Program-made: the position numbers and the translations under genes
The notes under the pieces: generated by a model
What the model was told of the DNA's origin: nothing
The model's input: only the letters and a program-made list of their open reading frames with translations
Databases searched by the model: none
NCBI GenBank assembly: GCA_900314525.1
Contig: OMVN01000024.1
Coordinates: 1 to 32,045 of the forward strand
Direction of reading: 5' to 3'
DNA from: an uncultured Eubacteriales bacterium
Lineage (GTDB): Bacteria; Bacillota; Clostridia; Lachnospirales; Lachnospiraceae
DNA length: 32,045 nucleotides
Shown here: one piece after another, positions 24,989 through 32,045 of the stretch
Numbering within the stretch: position 1 is the first letter of the stretch
Layout of the letters: every line of letters starts with the position of its first letter

Positions 24989-25918
24989 ATGGATAAATCA
25001 AAAAATAATATAGCCTATTATCACCTTCCAGGATTGTTTGAATTCTATGAACTTTACAAAAAATTTCTACCAATTTTTCGTGAACATAGAGAATATTTTT
25101 ATGACTGGTGTGATATCGGATCAATTTACGGTGCTCCATCAGACTGTATTTGGGGTGGAGGACGCATCGAAATTGGAGGACAAAATCCTGAGGAAGTACT
25201 TAAATTAACAGAAGAGTATGGAATATCAGCAAGACTGACATTTAGCAATTCACTGCTAACTCTGGAGCATTTATCAGATAATAAATGTAATGAATTCTGC
25301 AGATTATTTGAACAAAAGTCAAATAAGGAAAATGAAAATAAGATTCAAAATGGAGTTATTGTATATTCAGATTTACTTGTAAATTATCTGAAGAAAAATT
25401 ATCCATCACTTTATCTGATTTCATCAACCACAAAAGTACTAACCAATTTTGATGATTTAATTAATGAGATAAATCGCGCAGAGTTTAAGTATGTTGTTCC
25501 TGATTTTAGATTAAATAAAATTTATGAAAGATTAAGAACAATGACAGAAAAACAAAAAAACAAAGTTGAATTTCTCTGTAATGAATGTTGTTATTATGGT
25601 TGTGCTGACAGAAAAGCATGTTATGAGACTGTCAGCAGACAAAATCTTTTGGAGAATTGCCCAGACCATGTATGCACTGCACCTGGTGCAGAGGAAGGTT
25701 ATGTATTCTCTAAGGCAATGACAAATTCAGGATTTATCGGTATAGATGATATTCAGGAGATATATTTGCCAATGGGATTTTCGAATTTTAAAATAGAAGG
25801 CAGAGGGCTTGGAAGTGCATTGGTTTTGGAATTTCTGCTTTATTATATGACTAAGCCAGAGTATCAGCTAAATGTTAGAGAGAAAATATATTTGGATAAT
25901 ATGCTGGATTTATTCTAA
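24989..25918 (+). CDS. Putative U32-like TIM-barrel protein with cysteine cluster
   Basis: The 309-residue protein has barrel-type alternation of helices and strands (GRIEIGGQNPEEVLKL, NGVIVYSDLLVNYLK, LYLISSTTKVL, KYVVPDFRLN) and a cysteine cluster at Cys197, Cys200, Cys201, Cys205, Cys211, Cys224 and Cys229, in a CNECCYYGCADRKAC context. This resembles the metal or iron-sulfur site of peptidase-U32/UbiV-type proteins, though overall similarity is too weak for a firm call. A later stretch PMGFSNFKIEGRGLGS also fits that family (the KIEGR motif). A role in an RNA- or quinone-modifying or proteolytic reaction is possible. The ribosome site is weak. The frame is intact. Confidence 0.6.
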   Translation: MDKSKNNIAYYHLPGLFEFYELYKKFLPIFREHREYFYDWCDIGSIYGAPSDCIWGGGRIEIGGQNPEEVLKLTEEYGISARLTFSNSLLTLEHLSDNKCNEFCRLFEQKSNKENENKIQNGVIVYSDLLVNYLKKNYPSLYLISSTTKVLTNFDDLINEINRAEFKYVVPDFRLNKIYERLRTMTEKQKNKVEFLCNECCYYGCADRKACYETVSRQNLLENCPDHVCTAPGAEEGYVFSKAMTNSGFIGIDDIQEIYLPMGFSNFKIEGRGLGSALVLEFLLYYMTKPEYQLNVREKIYLDNMLDLF

Positions 25919-25922
25919 TCTA

Positions 25923-25967
25923 TGGTATAATACTAAAGTTAAAATTAAATTAGAACGTTAATTTAAT
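25923..25967 (+). promoter_or_regulatory. Extended -10 promoter and hairpin in the slyD leader
   Basis: TGGTATAAT at 25923-25931 is an extended -10. Downstream, ATTAAATTA (25944-25952) and TAATTTAAT (25959-25967) form a perfect nine-base stem around GAACGT. The hairpin is AT-only and could stabilise the mRNA 5' end. Confidence 0.45.
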
Positions 25968-25998
25968 AAAATTAATCTAATAGAAACGGAGATTTATT

Positions 25999-26550
25999 AT
26001 GGAAGACAATAAGAATTACGAAGAAAATATCGATGAAAACATTACAGATGGTGAGTGTGAGGATTGTAGTGAAGGTAGTTGCAGCAGCTGTAGCGGATGT
26101 GGAAATTATAAGCCTGATTTTGATGGACCAAATGTTGGTAAAAGAGTAAAAGTACATTACAAAGGTACATTTGATGATGGAACACAGTTTGATTCATCTT
26201 ATGACAGAGGACTACCACTTGAATTTGAATGTGGAGCAGGAAGAATGATTCATGGATTTGACAAGGCTGTAGCAACAATGAATGCTGGAGAAACAGTAAA
26301 TATTCACTTAACACCTGATGAAGCTTATGGGGAAAGAAATCCTGAGGCAATTATTAATGTTAAAATAAGCGAATTACCAGGAGCAGATAATCTTAATGTA
26401 GGGGATCATGTTGCATTAACTAATTCTTTTGGACAATCATTTCCTGTAATTGTTATTGAGAAAGATGATGATAATATAGTATTTGATGCTAATCATGAGA
26501 TGGCTGGCAAGGAACTTAATTTCCAGATAGAATTGGTAGAGATTTTATGA
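25999..26550 (+). CDS. SlyD-type FKBP peptidyl-prolyl isomerase with N-terminal cysteine motif
   Basis: The 183-residue protein has an FKBP domain (VKVHYKGTFDDGTQFDSSYDRGLPLEF, then MIHGFDKAVATMNAGET) with the IF insert-in-flap region of SlyD (TPDEAYGERNPEAIINVKI ... GVGDHVALTN-like), and it folds proline bonds. Unlike Escherichia coli SlyD, whose metal-binding His/Cys tail is C-terminal, it carries an N-terminal extension with Cys20, Cys23, Cys28, Cys31 and Cys34 in a CxxCx4CxxCxxC pattern. This suggests metal binding at the other end of the protein. It overlaps the next gene by four bases (ATGA), so the two are coupled. Ribosome site GGAG. Confidence 0.92.
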   Translation: MEDNKNYEENIDENITDGECEDCSEGSCSSCSGCGNYKPDFDGPNVGKRVKVHYKGTFDDGTQFDSSYDRGLPLEFECGAGRMIHGFDKAVATMNAGETVNIHLTPDEAYGERNPEAIINVKISELPGADNLNVGDHVALTNSFGQSFPVIVIEKDDDNIVFDANHEMAGKELNFQIELVEIL

Positions 26551-27041
26551 TTAAAGAAGAACTGATTACTAAGATGACTGAATTTAATGCAGGAGATCCA
26601 AAACAGATTCAGCATCTTATCAAAGTATATGAGTTTGCACATACGATAGGAGTTAAGGAGTGCATAGACCAGGGGACTCTTCGTATTCTTGATATTGCAT
26701 CAATAATGCATGATATTGGTATAAAGCCAGCAAGAGAAAAATATGGAAATACAAATGGAAAACTTCAGGAACAGGAAGGACCAGCATATGCTAAGATAAT
26801 GCTTGGTGAATTTAAAGACATTTCGGATGAAGAGATAAATAGAGTATGCTACCTAATTGCACATCATCACACATATGAAGAGATTGATGGTATTGATTAT
26901 CAGATTTTACTGGAGGCAGATTTTCTTGTAAATGCTTTTGAGGATAGGCTTGAAAAAGAAGAAATAAGTCATTTTAGAAATAAGATTTTTAAAACAAAAA
27001 CGGGAATATATTTGCTAAATACAATGTTTGGATTGGAATAA
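26547..27041 (+). CDS. HD-domain phosphohydrolase
   Basis: A 164-residue protein with a complete HD signature: His23 in IQHLIKVYEF, His55-Asp56 in ASIMHDIGIK, the paired His in LIAHHHTYE, and Asp in LLEADFLVNAFED. HD proteins cleave phosphate esters of nucleotides; this small form is seen widely and its substrate is unknown. It overlaps slyD by ATGA, so the product is made in step with SlyD. Length and motifs are intact. The next 180 bases hold only a possible remnant. Confidence 0.88.
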   Translation: MIKEELITKMTEFNAGDPKQIQHLIKVYEFAHTIGVKECIDQGTLRILDIASIMHDIGIKPAREKYGNTNGKLQEQEGPAYAKIMLGEFKDISDEEINRVCYLIAHHHTYEEIDGIDYQILLEADFLVNAFEDRLEKEEISHFRNKIFKTKTGIYLLNTMFGLE

Positions 27042-27080
27042 TTTTTGATTAATGTTAACCACCAGGTTTGATTTAGATAA

Positions 27081-27170
27081 ATAAATCATTTTGCAATTTG
27101 TGAACGACAGGATTTAATTGGTGCAAAAAATCACTGCCTTGATATTTTAAGAAAAGAGAAAAGTTTATAG
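27081..27170 (+). pseudogene. Possible coding remnant before xpt
   Basis: One frame is open for 29 codons, reads INHFAICERQDLIGAKNHCL and then DILRKEKSL, and ends in TAG at 27168. The composition is coding-like and it has no start or ribosome site, so it looks like the tail of a lost gene. Product not recognised. No purine riboswitch is seen in 27042-27261; a short hairpin (AAAGTTT/AAACTTT) lies at about 27159-27177. Confidence 0.3.
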
Positions 27171-27261
27171 AAACTTTCGTGGTAAGGTATATCGTCATAT
27201 GTTACAATTTTTTATAGAATAATAAATGTTATGCTTGAAGATAAACCGAAAGGAGTTTTAT

Positions 27262-27573
27262 ATGAATTTTCTAGAAAATAGAATTGCAAAGGATGGGGCA
27301 GTTAAGGAAGGAAATGTATTAAAAGTTGGAAGTTTTCTTAATCATCAGATGGACATAAGGTTATTCCAGCAAATGGGAGAAGAATTCAAAAGGCGATTTG
27401 AAGAAAAGGAAATAAATAAAATTTTGACAATAGAATCATCAGGAATAGGGATTGAAAAGGGTTTTCAGCCAGGAGGCACAATTATAAGAAATCTTGGATA
27501 TCAGCTTGAATCACTAGCAATTGTTGAATCAATGGATGCAGAAACTGGAACAATTACATTTAGAGAGCAATAA
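27262..27573 (+). pseudogene. xpt: Xanthine phosphoribosyltransferase with internal deletion
   Basis: The N-terminal part (NFLENRIAKDGAVKEGNVLK, then VGSFLNHQMDIRLFQQMGEEF and NKILTIESSGI) and the C-terminal part (EKGFQPGG ... GYQLESLAIVESMDAETG) are those of Xpt, but they are joined directly. Against the Bacillus subtilis enzyme (194 residues) this 103-residue form lacks about 90 central residues, including the VVFARKHKS base-binding stretch and the VLIIDDFLANG PRPP loop. The frame is kept. It cannot bind PRPP, so purine salvage by this enzyme is lost. AAAGGAG precedes the ATG. It is followed two bases later by the permease that also has an internal deletion. Confidence 0.85.
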
Positions 27574-27575
27574 TT

Positions 27576-28208
27576 ATGGGTGAAGGAATGTATAAAAAAT
27601 CAAGTGTGGATTATATTTATAAATTAGATGGAAGAGTTCCTTTATCAAAAGCAATACCATTTGGATTGCAGCACATTCTGGCAATTTCGGGATTGGATAG
27701 AAATGTTCAAGAAAAAGAAACATCTGGGGCTATAGCTTGTGATGGTTTTGTAAGTGCATTTTCAACAGTGTTTGGATGCATTCCAATTACATCATTTAGT
27801 CAGAATATTGGTTTGATAGCAATGACAAAAGTTGTTAATAGAATGGTGATTTCGACAGGTGCAGTTATAATGCTTTTAGCAGGTATATTTCCTAGTATAG
27901 GAGCAATACTTGCAACCCTCCCAGATGCAGTACTTGGTGGATGTACTATAATGATGTTTGGAAATATTGTTATCAGTGGATTACAGATGCTTGGAAGATG
28001 CGGCTTTTCGCAAAGAAATATTACAATTACAGCACTGTCATTAAGTGTGGGTATTGGCTTTACACAGGTTCCGGAAATATTTGCAATTTTTCCAGAAACA
28101 ATACAGAATGTCTTTGCACAGAATTGTGTTGCTATTGTATTTTTGATGGCAGTTGTTTTGAATCTGATTTTACCTATGAAAAAGGAGAATTCAAATGGCA
28201 CTAAATAG
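27576..28208 (+). pseudogene. Xanthine/uracil permease with internal deletion
   Basis: The start (VPLSKAIPFGLQHILA) is the first-helix motif of the nucleobase:cation symporter family (PbuX-like). It runs straight into ISGLDRNVQEKETSGAIACDGF and the later PITSFSQNIGLI, which normally lie around residue 265. About 240 residues, including helices 1-7, are missing; the rest through the C-terminal helices is preserved and in frame. The 210-residue product should not transport. It was the partner of xpt for taking up xanthine. Its end overlaps the next gene's start by 14 bases. Confidence 0.85.
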
Positions 28209-28968
28209 AAAAGAAATTAAAAAAGTTTTTGAGACATATACTTCCAATTATGATATAAATGATATTAAAGTGAAGCTAAAGGTGGATCATACATACCGAG
28301 TTGCAAGCTTATGTGACAAGATAGCAAAAAGTTTGAATATGAATGCTAGTGACTGTGATTTTGCATGGATGTCTGGAATATTACATGATATTGGAAGATT
28401 TGAACAGTTGAGAAGATTTAGTACATTTCAGGATAAAGATTCAGTAAATCATGCTGCGCTTAGTGCAGACTTATTATTTAATGAAAACCTAATTTGTGAA
28501 TTTACAGATGAGGATGAAATTGACTATTCATGTATGGAGAAAGTTATAAGATATCATAATGTATTGGCATTGCCAGAAAATCAGGAAGAACGAGAGCATA
28601 CTTTTTGTGACATATTGCGTGACGCAGATAAGATTGATATTTTGAGGGTAAACTGTGAAACCCCAAGAACAGAGATTTATGATTTATCAGAAGAGAAATT
28701 TGCTTATTCTAGTATAACTGATGCTGTATTTGAAGATATAATTAGCGGTCGAAGTGTGGACAGGAGAAACAGCAGGACTGGAATTGACTTTATATTGGGA
28801 CATATAGCATTTGTTTATGGATTAAATTTTGAAGAGAGTTTTCGTGAAGTTAAACGTCAGGGATATCTTCAAAAATTACTTGATTTTAAAAGTGAAAATC
28901 CAGATACTGCAGAAAAAATGAGACAGATTTCTGTCAAAATAAATAAATATCTTAAAGATAATATTTGA
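28195..28968 (+). CDS. HD-domain phosphohydrolase
   Basis: This 257-residue protein has His32 in VDHTYRVASLCD, His64-Asp65 in GILHDIGRFE, the downstream His in IRYHNVLAL, and the Asp in LRDADKIDILR, which complete the HD metal site. It differs from the other HD protein of the window in size and C-terminal helices (RNSRTGIDFILGHIAFVYG). Substrate unknown, probably a nucleotide. AAGGAG precedes the ATG inside the end of the permease frame, so it was coupled to the xpt-permease operon. It is intact while its upstream partners are not. Confidence 0.86.
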   Translation: MALNRKEIKKVFETYTSNYDINDIKVKLKVDHTYRVASLCDKIAKSLNMNASDCDFAWMSGILHDIGRFEQLRRFSTFQDKDSVNHAALSADLLFNENLICEFTDEDEIDYSCMEKVIRYHNVLALPENQEEREHTFCDILRDADKIDILRVNCETPRTEIYDLSEEKFAYSSITDAVFEDIISGRSVDRRNSRTGIDFILGHIAFVYGLNFEESFREVKRQGYLQKLLDFKSENPDTAEKMRQISVKINKYLKDNI

Positions 28969-29007
28969 AATAATATTCTGATAAAAAATGAATTGAGAGG
29001 TGTTGAT

Positions 29008-29670
29008 ATGTCAGCATATTTTTCTTTGACGTTTGAAGTTAATAAAACCAGTAATGTAATTAAAAATTTTTATAACGCATTAATTAATTCGGGCCTTATT
29101 TTTAAAAGTGGTTATTTTGAAAGTAAAGATGACACCTATGAGGATATAGTTGAGTGGAATCAAAAGAAATTAGATGACGATTTTGTTCTGGGATATAAAG
29201 AACATTGCTCAAATGACTATAAACAATTATTATTTAATTATTATGATTTTTCAGAGGTTAGATTATTTATAATGAATCACAGGGAAAAATCAAGTTTTAC
29301 TTTTGAACTAATTGTGCCAGAGGAAGATTTAATCGAATATGAAAAAGAAAATACTGGCAATACGGAATACAAAATAGCTGAGAGAATGGAGTATCTTAAA
29401 TATCTGGCAAAACAAGTGTGGATGAAGGATGATGTGTTAGCAATACAGTCTGGATGGGAAAATAGCGATGTTCCGCCGTATGCAGAAGAGATCGAGGAGG
29501 GAGCCAGACCCCAGCTGGAGCCATTTTGTATTATAAATTCCCTTTCGAATCTGAAAGAGCCAGGGTGGATGTTTGAGAGTACCGAGAAAAATGGGGTATT
29601 TATTGAAAATACAGAGCACTGGTATAATAAATTGGATGAACTGGTTATCTGTGAGGATAAAGATTTATAA
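29008..29670 (+). CDS. Hypothetical cytoplasmic protein
   Basis: A 220-residue acidic protein without signal peptide or membrane helix. It has an N-terminal part MSAYFSLTFEVNKTSNVIKN typical of a small alpha/beta domain, then FRSFTFELIVPEED and a C-terminal GARPQLEPFCIINSL region. Aromatic residues are frequent. I do not recognise a family. The ATG at 29008 is chosen because GAGAGG lies before it; the TTG at 28993 overlaps that site. It is followed by a terminator. It stands 39 bases after the HD gene and may share its transcript. Confidence 0.6.
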   Translation: MSAYFSLTFEVNKTSNVIKNFYNALINSGLIFKSGYFESKDDTYEDIVEWNQKKLDDDFVLGYKEHCSNDYKQLLFNYYDFSEVRLFIMNHREKSSFTFELIVPEEDLIEYEKENTGNTEYKIAERMEYLKYLAKQVWMKDDVLAIQSGWENSDVPPYAEEIEEGARPQLEPFCIINSLSNLKEPGWMFESTEKNGVFIENTEHWYNKLDELVICEDKDL

Positions 29671-29686
29671 AGTTATATTGATAGAA

Positions 29687-29714
29687 AAGAGTGATTTAAA
29701 TCGCTCTTTTTTTA
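29687..29714 (+). terminator. Terminator before the GntR-ABC operon
   Basis: AAAGAGTGA pairs with TCGCTCTTT (one G-T pair) around a short loop, followed by a T-run. Confidence 0.8.
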
Positions 29715-29782
29715 TATACATAAATTTTGAAATGGGTATTATGCTCAATTATTAGAACGTTATATAAATAATAAAAAATATA

Positions 29783-29813
29783 TTGACAAAGCAAACACGA
29801 TACACTATTGTAT
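29783..29813 (+). promoter_or_regulatory. Promoter with palindromic operator for the GntR-ABC operon
   Basis: TTGACA at 29783-29788 and, 17 bases on, TATTGT at 29806-29811. The palindrome ATACACTATTGTAT at 29800-29813 (12 of 14 symmetric) overlaps the -10, and a wider dyad GTATT-N16-AATAC lies at 29810-29835. YtrA-type GntR regulators bind such dyads before their own ABC operon. Confidence 0.65.
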
Positions 29814-29879
29814 TGAGTAAGTAGTACAGTAATACAAGATTATTTGTAGATACATTAATATTTCGGAAGGAGGTATGAC

Positions 29880-30236
29880 ATGGCATGGGAATTTAAGAGT
29901 GACAGACCTATATACACTCAATTATTAGAGAAGATACAGCTAATGATAATTTCAGGAAAATATAAGCCTGGAGATAAATTACCATCGGTAAGAGAATTTG
30001 CATCAGAAGCAGCTGTAAATCCTAATACAATACAAAGAGCCATGGCGGAATTAGAACGAATAGGTCTAGTTTATTCTAATAGAACCAGTGGAAGAATGAT
30101 TACTGATGATTTAGAAAAAATTAAGGAGATTAAGAAGGAACTTGCTAAGGAATCTGTAAATGAGTTTATGCAGAATATGGGCCGACTAGGTTACAGTGAG
30201 GATGATATTATAGAACTTATTCAGAAATATAAATAA
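29880..30236 (+). CDS. YtrA-type GntR transcriptional regulator
   Basis: The 118-residue protein is a short GntR regulator. Residues 5-75 form the winged helix-turn-helix (PIYTQLLEKIQLMIISGKYK, PGDKLPSVREFASEAAVNPN, TIQRAMAELERIGLVYSNRT), followed by a small helical C-terminus rather than a ligand-binding domain. This is the YtrA subfamily, which represses ABC transport operons in response to cell-envelope stress or antibiotics. AAGGAGG precedes the ATG. It is the first gene of an operon with an ABC ATPase and permease; the dyad at 29800-29835 is its likely operator. Confidence 0.92.
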   Translation: MAWEFKSDRPIYTQLLEKIQLMIISGKYKPGDKLPSVREFASEAAVNPNTIQRAMAELERIGLVYSNRTSGRMITDDLEKIKEIKKELAKESVNEFMQNMGRLGYSEDDIIELIQKYK

Positions 30237-30267
30237 TCGAGTATATTAGAGGGAATGGAGGAAGAAA

Positions 30268-30969
30268 ATGAGTGAAATAATTCTGGAAACAAAAAATTTA
30301 TGTAAAAAATATGGAAGCTTCAATGCACTTAATGGTTTGGATTTAACAGTAGAAAGTGGAAAATTAATTGGACTTTTGGGTCCGAATGGAAGTGGAAAAA
30401 CAACATTAATTAAGCTATGTAATGGTCTGATTCAAAAATCCAAGGGTGAACTAAAAATATGCGGAAACGATATTGGCGTTGAAACTAAGAAAATAGTTTC
30501 ATACTTGCCAGAGAGAACATACCTTGATGTAAATCTCTCGCCTTCTGATATGATAGAATTTTTCTCGGATTTTTATGAGGATTTTAATGCTGACAGGGCA
30601 GTAGAAATGCTCACTAATCTTAATATTAATCCTAAAGCAAAGATAAAAACAATGTCAAAGGGTACAAGAGAGAAGGTTCAGCTTATTCTTGTAATGAGTC
30701 GTGAAGCAAAATTATATTTGTTAGATGAACCAATTGGTGGTGTTGATCCAGCAGCGCGAGATTATATTTTAAATACAATAATTACAAATTATAACCCAGA
30801 TGCAACTGTTATTATTTCAACACATTTAATTACAGATATTGAATCAATACTAGATGAAGCGATTTTCATAAAAGACGGAAAATTGGTTTTACATAAAACT
30901 GTAGATGAAATAAGAGAAACAGAAGGGATGTCAGTTGACGGATTATTTAGGGAGGTATTTAAATGTTAA
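30268..30969 (+). CDS. ABC transporter ATP-binding protein
   Basis: A 233-residue ATPase with Walker A GPNGSGKT at 38-45, a modified signature MSKGTREK, Walker B KLYLLDEP and the H-loop STHL. It belongs to the ABC-2/YtrB-like exporter type, normally paired with a separate membrane subunit. It is preceded by GGAGG, 31 bases after the GntR gene, and its stop overlaps the permease start by seven bases, so a stoichiometric complex is expected. Substrate is likely an antimicrobial or envelope compound (inference from the operon type). Confidence 0.94.
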   Translation: MSEIILETKNLCKKYGSFNALNGLDLTVESGKLIGLLGPNGSGKTTLIKLCNGLIQKSKGELKICGNDIGVETKKIVSYLPERTYLDVNLSPSDMIEFFSDFYEDFNADRAVEMLTNLNINPKAKIKTMSKGTREKVQLILVMSREAKLYLLDEPIGGVDPAARDYILNTIITNYNPDATVIISTHLITDIESILDEAIFIKDGKLVLHKTVDEIRETEGMSVDGLFREVFKC

Positions 30970-31799
30970 GAAAATTAATAAAACATGAATTTAAAGCTAA
31001 CTGGAAGACATTCGGATTAATATATGCAGCATTACTTATATTAACTTTGGTGACAAGGGGTATATATGAATTGGATTTTGAGAGTGAGATTTTTAAGCTT
31101 ACTAAATATATATGTACCTTTGCATATGTACTTGTGGTGGTCTTTGTTGCATTTTTCAATATTATAATAGCAGTGGTAAGATTTTATAGGAATATGCTAA
31201 AAGATCAGGGATATCTTATGAATACAATTCCAGTAAAGACCAGACATAATATTGCTGCGAAGACACTTACTTTCACCATATGGGGAATAGCTAGTTTTGC
31301 AGCAGCACTATTTTCAATCTTTATATTTTTTGTTGGTAATGATAAATATAGTTTGATAATGAAACAAATAGGAAATACAATTTCAGATGTATTCAAATAT
31401 CCATCATTAGGTGCAGGATTTATCCTTTTTATAGGAATAGTAATTATTCAGTATGCTGCAAATCTTTTAGGAATATATGCGGCGTTATCTATAGGACAGA
31501 TATTTAACAAACATAAGATTTTAGCAGCAGTAATTTGTTATTATGCCCTTAATAATATAATATCAGGAATTTTTATGTTTTTGGGAATATTAATTCAACC
31601 TTTGATTGATAAGTTGGATAATGTTCAAATTCAGGCGACTAGCATCAATAATTCTACAAGATTTGTTTCGGAAATTAATGCAAATTTTGGCCCAATATTA
31701 GGAATACTTATATTTAGCTTTATTGCAAATATAGTATTATTAATAATTTATTATTTAATTTCAAATTATTTTCTTTCAAAAAAATTGAATTTAGAGTAA
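30963..31799 (+). CDS. ABC transporter permease
   Basis: The 278-residue membrane protein has about six helices (WKTFGLIYAALLILTL, ICTFAYVLVVVFVAF, FTIWGIASFAAALFSIFIFF, FILFIGIVIIQYAANLLGIYA, HKILAAVICYYALNNIISGI, ILGILIFSFIANIVLLIIYY). The N-terminal LIKHEFKANWKTFG is typical of ABC-2-type subunits, as is a long loop after helix 1. It pairs with the ATPase with which it overlaps. GGGAGG lies before the ATG inside the ATPase frame. Confidence 0.9.
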   Translation: MLRKLIKHEFKANWKTFGLIYAALLILTLVTRGIYELDFESEIFKLTKYICTFAYVLVVVFVAFFNIIIAVVRFYRNMLKDQGYLMNTIPVKTRHNIAAKTLTFTIWGIASFAAALFSIFIFFVGNDKYSLIMKQIGNTISDVFKYPSLGAGFILFIGIVIIQYAANLLGIYAALSIGQIFNKHKILAAVICYYALNNIISGIFMFLGILIQPLIDKLDNVQIQATSINNSTRFVSEINANFGPILGILIFSFIANIVLLIIYYLISNYFLSKKLNLE

Positions 31800-31821
31800 A
31801 TAGGTTAATATATAAAATCAG

Positions 31822-31889
31822 AACCCAATGTGTCTAATAAATATATGTGTCCGTTTTGAACAGATATTAAAATTGGACTACGTTGGGTT
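31822..31889 (+). other. Long-looped inverted repeat after the ABC operon
   Basis: AACCCAATGTGTCT and GGACTACGTTGGGTT pair except for small bulges, with a loop of about 40 bases in which GTGTCC offers a second partner for GGAC. A T-rich stretch follows. It may be the operon terminator or the edge of a lost mobile element; no transposase is present in the window. Confidence 0.4.
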
Positions 31890-31971
31890 TTGGTTTTAGG
31901 TTTATAATGAAATAAAATTAAATTTTACATAAATGTCCAAATATGTTCCTGTCTTTGACAGTTGTTGAAAT

Positions 31972-32019
31972 AAAAAATCGCTACAACCATTGTATTTACT
32001 GGCTTGTAGCGATTTTTTT
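31972..32019. terminator. Bidirectional terminator near the window end
   Basis: AAAAAATCGCTACAA pairs with TTGTAGCGATTTTTT around a loop of about 17 bases, with A- and T-runs on opposite sides. Confidence 0.9.
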
Positions 32020-32045
32020 CGTTGTCATGAAGTTTAGTAATTTTT

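Noticed and set aside
27042-27261. Purine riboswitch before xpt.
   Set aside because: The conserved core bases and paired loops of the purine aptamer are not visible; only a small hairpin is present.
1-32045. tRNA or rRNA genes, CRISPR arrays, prophage or complete insertion sequences.
   Set aside because: No T-loop consensus, regular repeat-spacer series, phage structural genes or intact transposase was found by eye on either strand.

Overview
The window looks like a chromosome segment of a low-GC Gram-positive anaerobe, most likely a gut-type Lachnospiraceae (a Lachnospira/Eubacterium-like relative; genus not certain). The reasons are: AT-rich codon use throughout, strong AGGAGG-type ribosome binding sites, TTGACA/TATAAT promoters, a cell-wall sorting signal of the NPKT type, a superoxide reductase rather than an obvious aerobic defence set, a DUF4234/DUF2752 pair, a YtrA-type GntR regulator with its ABC exporter, and many lineage-typical small hypothetical proteins. 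I saw no rRNA, tRNA, CRISPR array, prophage or intact insertion sequence.

Layout. 1-3.7 kb: the end of an unidentified gene, pyrF, a small serine-hydrolase-like protein, a fragment resembling an IS3-type OrfA, and a SulP/STAS anion transporter. 3.7-7.0 kb: one large sortase-anchored surface protein gene broken by two frameshifts and two in-frame TAA codons. 7.1-10.6 kb: a PHP phosphoesterase, a membrane diguanylate cyclase with an SBP-type sensor, and nadE. 10.7-11.7 kb: a DUF4234 and DUF2752 membrane protein pair plus a 35-residue membrane miniprotein. 11.8-13.6 kb: an oxidative-stress group (bcp-yaaA, then superoxide reductase preceded by a PerR-box-like palindrome). 13.7-17.5 kb: a cysteine-rich two-part protein split by a TAA, a second-type peptide deformylase, an isochorismatase-family hydrolase and a frameshifted helical protein of unknown function. 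17.5-19.5 kb (minus strand): a five-helix membrane protein with a large extracytoplasmic propeller-like domain. 19.5-23.5 kb: a short terminated leader, a DUF2798 protein, a damaged FMN-dependent alpha-hydroxyacid dehydrogenase, an MFS transporter, a LUD protein and a GNAT fragment. 23.6-29.7 kb: redox flavoproteins, a methyltransferase remnant, a U32-like cysteine protein, SlyD, two HD hydrolases, and a collapsed xpt-xanthine permease pair. 29.8-31.8 kb: a GntR-ABC ATPase-ABC permease operon.

The most striking property is not one gene but the damage. Housekeeping genes (pyrF, nadE, sulP, bcp, yaaA, slyD, the ABC operon) are intact. Many accessory genes are not. At least five carry large internal deletions judged against remembered family architecture: xpt, the xanthine permease, an S-adenosylmethionine methyltransferase, the hydroxyacid dehydrogenase, and probably the sensor part of the diguanylate cyclase. 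A GNAT gene has lost its 5' part. Six or so genes carry single-base frameshifts, several of them in short A or T runs, and four reading frames are interrupted by TAA. This could be active gene decay in a host-adapted strain. The single-base events could also be sequencing errors, but the large deletions cannot easily be. Raw-read checking and comparison with close relatives would separate these.
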